A stretch of 64,000 nucleotides of DNA from Nitzschia sp. DOCU1 (lineage: Eukaryota > Bacillariophyta > Bacillariophyceae > Bacillariales > Bacillariaceae), in the NCBI GenBank assembly GCA_951394045.1, contig OX595993.1, forward strand, positions 2,046,001 through 2,110,000, written 5' to 3'. The notes below the pieces were generated by a model. That model was given only the letters and a program-made list of their open reading frames with translations, was not told the origin of the DNA and did no database searches. A program made the translations under genes and the position numbers. Positions 10,168 through 19,000 of the stretch are shown here, in pieces (position 1 is the stretch's first letter; the number at the start of each line of letters is the position of its first letter).

Positions 10168-11220
10168 ATGAGAACTTCCAAACAAGAAGAAGTACCATGT
10201 TTATCTTGTCCGTTGCATATTTTTATGCATGAACTCAAGAGAGAGTGGAATGTTGCACAAATCAAGTGCATCGAGGTCGACAATGCCAAGATTCCTGCCG
10301 CGGAGCGCTTTGTCGATTGCTACGACACCGAATTGAATGATGTTCGTTTCGCCACTACGTCAATTAGTCGGCAGCGCTCGATGCCTGCCATGGCGTCAAC
10401 CGGATTGGCGGTGGCTGGTGATGGCGGCGATTCAGCGCCACGGCAAAGAAGAAATAGTAGGAGGCCCAATTCCATGCCAAGTATGCGACAAAGCAACAAT
10501 CTCACGACATCACGGTGGACTGAAGGATGTTCTTCTTGCGAGGGGCGAGAGAGAAGCATGAATGCCCGCTGGTCGGAAGTTTTGAGAACGCCATCACCAG
10601 ACTCGAGGCTGTCTCCTATGCGAAGATCGTCGTTTGACCCCCCATCGTCCCTGCTCATTCAAAATCAACCGGAAAGAGTCGGGGCTAGTTACACCAGCGA
10701 TCGTGGAAATGATCGAGACTGTTTGGATAGCTCCGAGAACTACAAGAACGGTTCCTCTGAAAATGGTTCCATGCATCATCACTCCCCCAGCAGTACTGTC
10801 GAGAAGCAGACAAACAGTAAGCAATCAGCAGCACCAGCGACGACGAAGATGAGTGGAGAAAGTGGTGGAAGCAAAAGTTATTTTATGATACCTTCGTCAC
10901 GAAGTCTTCCAGACTACAACATGGCCTTGAGCCTTGTACAGAAGAAATATGGGGGTGGCGGCGCTGCTACGACCACAGATGCTGTAGTTGGTGGTGGTGC
11001 AACCGCGTTACAAACTCCACGACGAGGAGTGCCGGACGATAAGAATCATGACGAGGACGCCCAGACGCAAGCAATAGCGCAGGCTCTAGATCGCCCTAAA
11101 AAGAATGGCCTACCGGATTTGCCGATTCGACGAGACTCCATTGATAGTGATATCGATGACCACCTGTTGAACATCCATACTTCCTTGTCCCCTGGTGTCT
11201 CCTGCCTCCTGTATTCCTAG
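10168..11220 (+). CDS. SMPSM-motif protein, tandem paralog A
   Basis: A 350-residue, Ser/Arg/Asn-rich and probably largely disordered protein. I chose ATG 10168 (MRTSKQEEVPCLSCPLH) because the following segment PLHIFMHELK lines up with PLDSFMQDLL at the start of the paralog at 12339. Shared motifs in order: QRSMPAM, SMPSM, PMRRSSFDPPSSLL, LPDYNMALSLVQKKYG, and PIRRDSID near the C-terminus. The RRxS(F/V/I)D motifs look like basophilic kinase or 14-3-3-type sites (inference). No enzyme domain is seen; function unknown. Confidence 0.65.
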   Translation: MRTSKQEEVPCLSCPLHIFMHELKREWNVAQIKCIEVDNAKIPAAERFVDCYDTELNDVRFATTSISRQRSMPAMASTGLAVAGDGGDSAPRQRRNSRRPNSMPSMRQSNNLTTSRWTEGCSSCEGRERSMNARWSEVLRTPSPDSRLSPMRRSSFDPPSSLLIQNQPERVGASYTSDRGNDRDCLDSSENYKNGSSENGSMHHHSPSSTVEKQTNSKQSAAPATTKMSGESGGSKSYFMIPSSRSLPDYNMALSLVQKKYGGGGAATTTDAVVGGGATALQTPRRGVPDDKNHDEDAQTQAIAQALDRPKKNGLPDLPIRRDSIDSDIDDHLLNIHTSLSPGVSCLLYS

Positions 11221-12338
11221 GCATTGCTGTGCTGGGAATGAGCAGGATTCACAATCTGGTGATTCTTCTTCTTCTTCGTCTTGATCCTAGTAGTACTGCC
11301 AGGACAAGCCACCGGGGCCAGGAGCAGCATGATTCGCCTCGATTGACAGCAATACCCCCGTGCTGGTTGTAGCTCCTCGTTTGCACCAGTAACTTTTACA
11401 AAAGTTGTAGTTGCTACTTTCAACAACAACTACTAGCTACCGGTAGTACGGCGGTAGTACAAGTTGCACCTTTCGTCAACCGTACTACTAGGTGTCATGG
11501 AGAACTAATAGTAGACGGAGAACTACTATATGTAGTAGTACTACTTGATCAGTGCACCACGCAGGAGAAAGAATGACCACGAGCCGACGGCGACAAAACG
11601 CCCAGAACCACCACCAGGAGAGCTACGTAGTACTACTACTGCTGGTACTGCTTTAATTGTACCAGGTAGTTCTGCTGAGGACTGTAGTAGTAATGGGGAG
11701 TCGAGTGGCTGCTACTATTACTCCTGGTCGGAGGCCTGCTATAGCTAGTAGTGGTACTATGATGCTTTGATAGTAGCAGTTGCTGCTGTAGGCAGTACGC
11801 TACAACCCAAACAGTTTTCTGCTTCCGCCTGGTGTGATGCCTCACAGGAGTCTGCTGTGCAGGAAGCAACTTCAACCAAGGTGTCCCAATGGATCTTCCA
11901 GCGTCCGATGCGTCATTTGATTCAACAACACTATGAGTGCCAAAAGGGTATTGCGTAATCTACAGTACTTTTGGTTTCGCTGGATTTTTCGGGCGTTACC
12001 AAGTCCAGTATGGCGAAAATGCGGAGAGGTGATTTATCCGAAAGTAATGCTTGTTGTTTCGTCAGCAGGTGGCGCATCTCCATTGAAAATCATAATAAAT
12101 GGTTCGGACGGACATACCAAAGCAATAGAACCGCCGAAGAAAATGCACGTGTAATTCGCGAAGTTGAGGGGCCGAAAAGCTATAGCTCCAATCAAAACAA
12201 GATTTAACGACTACCCATATTTAAATACTTGCTTGAAGCCTTCTCATGCTCACGAAAACGCATCATCAACATAACTTTTGCAAACAGTGAGGGAATTTAC
12301 ATTTCGAGCCGATTTTCACCATCAGCCAACGCTAAAGC
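11221..12338. other. Intergenic region with CTA/TAG triplet tract
   Basis: About 11,270-11,800 is rich in runs of CTACTACTAG / TAGTAGTAC type. No gene supported. The remaining part is the 5' flank of the gene at 12339. Confidence 0.55.
11360..11770. repeat. CTA/TAG-rich low-complexity tract
   Basis: Irregular repetition of TAGTA and TACTA units on both strands, for example TAGTAGTACTACT near 11533. Similar tracts recur at about 30,740-31,030, 34,290-34,420 and 44,860-45,310. Confidence 0.6.
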
Positions 12339-13037
12339 ATGATAGCCCCTTCACCCCTTGACTCTTTCATGCAAGACCTGTTAAATCAAAGGAACGGTAA
12401 CACATCAATCGAGATTTTTGATGACACACCAAAAAGCGCCAACTACCTTTCGTTGCGGGTGCAACAGAAAATGTCTCGCGGACTGCAGTCGATGCCGACG
12501 ATTTCTACTAGTCGCCCCTTAAAGATGCAACCAATTTCCACTTCCATTGGTTCAGGAGCCAATTCTACACGTGGGCTCAATGAATTAACCCGAGCTCAAT
12601 CCATGCCCTCGATGGGAGGACGGAAGAGCTCCCTCGAAAGATGGGGAGAAAGAGAAGACCAAACTCGTGCCCGTCAAACCAACCAAGCGTGGTCTGTGGC
12701 GTTACCCCCATCACACCCGACGCGTCGATCATCTGTAGATCGAAATTCGCTCCTTCTAGCGCACAACAATGGGGAGGCAGACAGTCTCTTTTCCGCCGTG
12801 TCAACAACAAGTACCAGCAGCAGCGAGGACGCGAATGGTTGTGATTCGCCCTGCATCATGAAAACCACGAGCCTGGAGGGACAACTACCTGCATATGCAG
12901 TTGCCCTTGAACAAGTTCGTCAAAAGTATGCATCGCAAACTTCGCTGAAGAACGTTGCCCCTGCGGACGCTCCATGCATACCCATTCGTCGTAAATCTGT
13001 GGACCAGCCAGAATCGTTATTCCTGTCTGAGATGTGA
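12339..13037 (+). CDS. SMPSM-motif protein, tandem paralog B
   Basis: 232 residues in one exon. It shares the motif order of the gene at 10168 in compressed form: PLDSFMQDLL, LQSMPTIS, QSMPSMGGR, PTRRSSVDRNSLLL, LPAYAVALEQVRQKYA and PIRRKSVDQPESLF. The repeated R-R-x-S-V-D motifs end each block. It is basic and Ser-rich, with one predicted helix (VALEQVRQKYA). The same strand and a 1.1-kb spacing mark the pair as a tandem duplication, now well diverged. Function unknown. Confidence 0.7.
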   Translation: MIAPSPLDSFMQDLLNQRNGNTSIEIFDDTPKSANYLSLRVQQKMSRGLQSMPTISTSRPLKMQPISTSIGSGANSTRGLNELTRAQSMPSMGGRKSSLERWGEREDQTRARQTNQAWSVALPPSHPTRRSSVDRNSLLLAHNNGEADSLFSAVSTTSTSSSEDANGCDSPCIMKTTSLEGQLPAYAVALEQVRQKYASQTSLKNVAPADAPCIPIRRKSVDQPESLFLSEM

Positions 13038-13143
13038 AAGACGTCAATAGAAGCTAATACAAATAGAATATACCATAGATCAATTAGTTTCTATCAAGGT
13101 TTTAGTGTTCAAGTGTGTCCAGAGAAACTAGTTTACCGATCCA

Positions 13144-14337
13144 CTAACGCATGGGCCGCAGCCGGGCTTTGCCGTTGCCCCGGGCAGTGATCCTCTCCTT
13201 GTAGTCAATAGCTCGGGAGGACGGCACAAAGGTGATTGCATTCAAGGTAGGTGCTTCCTTTTTCCCAAACCGTTGGCGTAGAGGTTTGGCCCAGTCGTAT
13301 TTTCGTGCTCGCGATTCCTTCCACGCTTCCTTTTCCATGGAAGTCAAGACATCCCAGAGATTGAACACTTCTACCGTCGGCTTGGCAGGGAGCTTGGCCT
13401 TGTTCGGGGAACGTTTCTTCATTTTTGTCCATGCCTCCATCAAATCTTCATAATTAAAGAACATTGGTGTTTCCTGAGTATTGCCGCTAATCCAGCGCTT
13501 AAACAGTGGGGGCTGTCGATGCATTCCCTGCGCCCAAAAGACGGGTATTCCAGTGTATCCTTCCATGTGAGCATTTTTGGCTCTCATGGCCGTCTTTGGT
13601 TTTGAATTCGCAGTCTTTCGATCTGCCTTTTCCCGACGTCGTATCAAGTTTGCATTTTCCAAGGCTGAGTTCCCAATGACTGCAGACGAGGCATCGTCCA
13701 GTGGATCCTCGGAAAATAAGCCCACTCGTTCCTTTCCGACGCAGCGTGCGGCATAGAAAAGCTGTCGTTTGGGTGGCATAATCTTATGCCTCAAGCTACC
13801 CCCTTCATCTACGCTCTTGAGATTCCCAGTCAAGGGCTCTACTGGATATCCCGTCACCAAACCATTGCCCAAGTTGGCGGCCGATCGGAGAGCCTTGCCT
13901 AGACTCACGGACGTGATTCGGATATCCGCCTTGGTCATGGACTCCATTTGCTTCAGCTCGGAATGCACCGAGAGAGCATCATCTGGATCCATAAAGTACA
14001 GCGAGACTGTCCGATACTGGTTCTGTTCCTCGCTGAGTGACTTGAGTTGATTCGGAGTCTTGGCGTTGATCACATTGGAGCCCGCGCCAGAATCTTCCAC
14101 ATCGTTGAGTCGTTCCATGTTCATGTATGCGCTACCCCACGCCGTGGTGACTTGAAAGACAGGATGCCCCATGATTCGATCATATGGAGTGGCAGCACAT
14201 TCTCTGGGATTGCCGAATAAACTTCCAAAGTTGAGAAGACGTCGAGTTTGAGTCACGACCGATTCCGCAATGTTGGCCTGCGTTTTGTCAACTAGGACGG
14301 CCGCCAGAACGACTAGAACTGCCGCCGACAATCTCAT
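13144..14337 (-). CDS. Tic22-like plastid protein-import component
   Basis: 397 residues from the ATG at 14337. I prefer it to the upstream in-phase start at 14412 because MRLSAAVLVVLAAVLVDKTQA is a clean signal peptide, as expected for proteins crossing the outer membranes of a secondary plastid. The mature part carries PVFQVTTAWGSAYMN, then RTVSLYFMDPDDALS and, further on, GIPVFWAQGMHRQPPLFKR and a helix with YEDLMEAW. The pattern of two similar alpha/beta halves with 'vYFm.p.dA' and 'gvPVFw' matches Tic22. Tic22 acts between the envelope membranes as a chaperone-like import factor. The gene is head to head with the phosphatase at 14688. A truncated copy of its 5' end lies at 22790-23015. 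Confidence 0.75.
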   Translation of the reverse strand: MRLSAAVLVVLAAVLVDKTQANIAESVVTQTRRLLNFGSLFGNPRECAATPYDRIMGHPVFQVTTAWGSAYMNMERLNDVEDSGAGSNVINAKTPNQLKSLSEEQNQYRTVSLYFMDPDDALSVHSELKQMESMTKADIRITSVSLGKALRSAANLGNGLVTGYPVEPLTGNLKSVDEGGSLRHKIMPPKRQLFYAARCVGKERVGLFSEDPLDDASSAVIGNSALENANLIRRREKADRKTANSKPKTAMRAKNAHMEGYTGIPVFWAQGMHRQPPLFKRWISGNTQETPMFFNYEDLMEAWTKMKKRSPNKAKLPAKPTVEVFNLWDVLTSMEKEAWKESRARKYDWAKPLRQRFGKKEAPTLNAITFVPSSRAIDYKERITARGNGKARLRPMR

Positions 14338-14504
14338 TATGTCGAATAACGAGGATAGATAGAGATATGGATAGGACAAGCGGCGTTTTTTGAGTGCGAA
14401 TGAAGCTTTCAAGGTCCTTTGTGGTGGATGCCGATATCATCCATCATCGTGGAAACGGTGAGCGGTGCCAAACCCTCCAGGTGGCGGCAACAGGATCCAC
14501 CTAA

Positions 14505-14512
14505 TGACGTCA
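14505..14512. promoter_or_regulatory. CRE-like palindrome in bidirectional promoter
   Basis: A perfect TGACGTCA lies centrally in the 350-bp gap between the divergent Tic22-like and phosphatase starts, so it could serve both. Confidence 0.4.
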
Positions 14513-14687
14513 CTCACGAATCAGTCCTGCCTGGCAGGCTGGAGCGTCTGACATTGCCCGTATGCGTTCTCCGGCGCGCTGGTTTTTTGTCAAAAGCGTT
14601 GTTGCGATGGGAGATTGACCATGGTGGCATCATTCGAAGGAGAACGCCGTGGCATTGCACTTTCGCATCTTGTGATTGCTCCTTAGT

Positions 14688-15847
14688 ATGAGCTTGATTT
14701 ATACTGCGGCAACGTCTGGTGGTGCAAGGCGCAACTCGGTTTACATTGGCGGTCGATCGGATGCCAAGTCATTGGAGAAATTGGAGCGATGGAACATTTC
14801 TCGGATTCTGAACGTGACGCCCGCCAAAGAGACCTCCATACAGGTACGATTGTCGGTTGTTGTGGTTCAACATGCCTCGTTTCACAATACATGTATCTGA
14901 ACACCATTGCTTGATGGATAGGCCGGAGTGCCCAACTTTTATGAAAAGACAAAACGATTTGTGTACAAGCGAATTCCCGTTTACGATGCCGCCACCAGCG
15001 CAGCCCAGCTAGAAGCACAAGCCGAAGAGATCGTGTCGTTTATTTCGAGTGGCCTGTTTCACGGAAGTGTTCTCGTTCACTGTCAACATGGTGTCTCTCG
15101 GTCCACCACTTGTGTGGTCATGTATCTGATACGGTATGTCGAGAATTGCTGCTGTCGTCAATGTCTACTCGAAACGTTCAGGTTCTAACTTTCAGCCAAG
15201 CGCGGAATAACAATTACATTGCATCTACTCTTTTCTTTTCAAACAGAAAAGCGGAAATGTCCTTGAAGGATGCCATGGGGCTAGTGCAACGGCGACGACC
15301 AGAAGCACAACCCATTCCAGCGTTTGTACAGCTCTTGGAACGATACGAGAAAACCTGCCGGAGGATTATCGAGTCCTCCTCCACAGGATCCGAACGACCA
15401 AACAAAAAGGCAAAGATGACACCATCTGTAGGACCATCGCGTGGACCACAAGGACCTCCTGTATCACGGCCAGCATCAGCAGCGATTGGACCGAGTATTG
15501 GGCCATCACCTCCACCAGCAGCTTTTACGGAAAGGAAACGCGATATTGGACCGGTCGCACCTTCTTCCATCGGACCATCTCTACCAAACCATGATGCGCC
15601 GAACAGAAACAGTGAAAGAGATTTTGTAAGACCCCCGAACCAGTCTATCGGTCCCTCTCTCCCACCAGCACCGACTACTAGTGGCGATTCGAGTGCAGAA
15701 ACGGCGGACGCCCCTCGTTGTTGCGAAGATAATCTTCCGTTACAACCGTCGACAGGCCTACTAGCAAGGACCTCCAGCGGCTCCAGCAATAGTGAGAAAA
15801 GAGTAATCGGTCCTTCATTTCCGCCACCAAAAAGTCCAGCGGAATGA
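14688..15847 (+). CDS. Dual-specificity protein phosphatase with GPS/GPSLP-repeat tail
   Basis: Three exons: 14688-14843, 14922-15133 and 15247-15847. Both introns are GT-AG, and splicing keeps phase to give 322 residues. The catalytic domain (about 1-155) begins with an SVYIGG-type strand. It contains the signature HCQHGVSRSTT (HCxxGxSRS, Cys nucleophile plus Arg), followed by AMGLVQRRRPEAQPIPAF after the second junction, as in DUSPs. These enzymes dephosphorylate Tyr and Ser/Thr. The tail (about 175-322) is Pro/Ser-rich with repeated IGPS, IGPSLP and IGPSFPPP motifs and KKAK/KRK basic patches, probably a disordered docking region. It resembles the GPALPP motif of some nuclear proteins, though that link is speculative. 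Confidence 0.85.
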
Positions 15848-16032
15848 ATTGACACAAAGTCAATACTCGGAGGTAGTGTACCTACGGCGATTTGGCGAGA
15901 TTGTTCCTTTCCAATCGTCCAGGTAGCTGCTAAATGGATAGCGCACTTTTCGCTGCCTTCATAGTAGTACTGACTGTGGCTAATGTTATGGTATCATATA
16001 GTACGTTGAAATCACATATTGTTGTTGCGTGC

Positions 16033-19000
16033 CTACTGCTGCGTCCCTCGTAAACGAAGAAACCACGAAGGACAGGGCTTCTTTCTTGTCCTGCGCTTCT
16101 TCTTTCCGCTCGTCTTCTTCCTAGTAGGACTAGTAGTGACGGCCGCTTCCTGAGCTGGACCATCTTCATCTTCCACAATGGGTCCAAACTTCATTTCGTT
16201 GTCCAGAAATCGCTCAAAGTCTTCAGTAAAGACGACATTTTCTTCTTCCTCCCTAATTATATCCTGAACTCGATGATAGAATTCTCGAGACTTGCCGGCC
16301 GCATCGTCGTCGCCATCGTCAAACACCTCGTCCAAGTCACAGTCATCACTGTCCCGATGATGAGGCAATTGACGTGATGATCGATATTGTCGATAAATTT
16401 GCATATCAATGCCTGTACGATCACGCGCCACTTCATCCACGATCAATCGATCATCCCCTTGGCGTAGCCATTGCAGATCGTCCACAATCGCCATGTTATC
16501 AGCAACACGCTTGGCAGCACTTCGGACACAGCGCAACAAGGCATGGTTGCCTTGGGATGTATAAAATTTAGGGTAAAAGTCAATATGGGCGCGCAGCATT
16601 TGGTTTACCTTCTTGGGACGAGAGCCCCGTACTTCTCGCAACCACAAGTGATCTTCTCCAAAAAAGAAATCATGATTTTTGCGAATGACAAAGTCATCCA
16701 CCAATGGTAGTACGCCCAAACTCTCCGCTTCGACAATGAATAGCTTGAGTTGCAATACTTGATCGTAAAAGTCCACTGTAGGCTCGCTTGCATCTTGTAA
16801 CTTGGCTTCGTGTTCTGTCATGAGTTTGACCACGTACTTTTTGAAAAGTGTTGGAATAGGTTTCATCACGTGATTATGAACGACGACGTCCTTGATCCAA
16901 ATGCTAAAAGGGATGGTCCGACGAAGTGGGGTTACAGTAAAGGGCTGAGCATACATCATACAACTTTGGGCCAAAGATCCGGGCAACGGCAATTCCTTTC
17001 CCTCGTAGTGAGCGCACAATCGATTCCAACGAGTGATGAATTCCAAAACACTATTGAGTCGCAAATGTTGGAAGGCTTCCTTTTCATTAGGTCTCGTCAA
17101 GCCAGATTAACGTGAGAACAGCAATGAACTTACGTTGGATGGTGATCGGGGATATTAGAATGTTGCAACATGATTTGTGTCATTTTGGATGGCAACCTCT
17201 TCTTTGAGACAAGTCCATACAAATGTCCCATTCCTAATGCGGAATTGTAATCCCTCGACAAACCCGTCAACAAATGATTGTGAATCGCATTCCACATCAT
17301 TTGACAGTACTCTGGATTCCACCCCGTTTCTTCTGGCCGACCAAAGGTTTGTCTCATGGCCGCTTCAATTTCACTGACTGCAGAGAGCTCATTGATTCGA
17401 ATGATACGATCATCGCCACCCAAGTGTTCCAAAAACATGGCCATGGCATATCGACAATGCGGCAACTGTATCATTATGAATGGTACATCAAATGCAAATT
17501 CCCCGTATACTTCTTCCTGTGGTGGGCATGGGGATCGTAGGGTAATGGAATGAATCTCACGTGCTGCCTTGCACATTTTCTTCAAATCATACCGTTTGGC
17601 CAAATGATCATGTCCCATTCTCATCAAATTGGCGGCAGTAACTGTACTGCACGCATGGCCAACTTGAGCTCCGACCTTGCACATGGCGGCCTAGCGTTGG
17701 TAGCAGCAGATCAAAAGTCAGATACTCTTCGTTGTACTTCCCCATGACTAACGGAGATGTAATTTACTTACCCACACTCCATCCGCACCATTCGCTAAAC
17801 AGGTCAATACATTGGCTTCGGCCAAGCCAAAGTACATGTGAATGTGCACTAGAAACTTGCCCTCCTGATGACCGGCTTGATTCATCATAAGACGCACCAT
17901 CCTCACATACTTGCCCATTTCATCCGGCAAAAGCCATGCCGACGGATCTTCCATCATGTACCCAAAGGGTCGCTGCGCCGGTGGAAGACTGGACAAACTA
18001 TAAATCAAAAACATGACCTTTTCCAATCCACCCCCCTCGTGAGCATTCTTCCAACTAGCAAAATCGGTAAAGTTGACCAGCACGCGACTCGGCTCGCCGC
18101 TCGCGCGTTTCGGCAGGTTGTGTCGACACCACTCCATCAAGAACTCCAACCGCTGAATCATGTCGCAGCCCAAATCGGGCCAACCGTCGGCCACGTAGGT
18201 AGTACTTGGTAGGGTCTTGACAGAACTACGCTGTTTCCGTCCAAAAGAGCCCTCTTTTCAAGTTTTTTTCGTAATAAGCTGCTAGGGTTCCGGAATAAAC
18301 TGCTAGGGTCTTGACACAAAGGCGCCGGAAATGCGAAATCACAAAATATATCGCCAGAACCTGCCTCGTTTAGCCACCAAAAATCCCGCAAATCCAAAAA
18401 CTCTTAACACGAGACATCGCGCGAAAAGCTTCCAAAACAGCCCAAAAGAGGGGGGTTGAGCATTTTGCAACTAGATTTGGCTATAGAATTACTACGGTCC
18501 TGAGATTTTGAGGATATATAGTTCACTACCATAGCCCGGCGTTCCTAGGTTTATAGGTTCGTAGCAATTAATCTCGGCTACTTAGTAATCTCGTAATATT
18601 AGCAATTGTCGTGTGATAAGTGCACTGTATGATACGGTCAAAATCCATATCACACCACACTTCGTCTAGCTATTCCTATTCCAAGATGTTCCTACGTTTA
18701 GAGGTCTACAAATAATAGCTCTTTGAATATAATTTGTCCGCTATTGGGTTCTCAAAGTCGTTTTTGTTGTTCCCTCAGCCAAGGCTCTCTGACTGCCCCA
18801 ATACGAGTCGTTCTACATCAAAAGCGGGATGTACTATTCATACCACTTGCAGTACCCGCGACAGAGGAATAGTGGAAGACTTTCACCACCCTAGAAACCC
18901 CGCCAGAGTGATTGTAGAACATTCTTTTTCGAAAATTGACCATCATCTAACAACACAGTCGCAGGCATTCAAGAGCATCCTGCTAAGAGCCGACAATGGT

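Noticed and set aside
15214..15855. Minus-strand frame of 213 codons
   Set aside because: Antisense to the repetitive tail of the phosphatase; its Gly-rich content mirrors the repeats.
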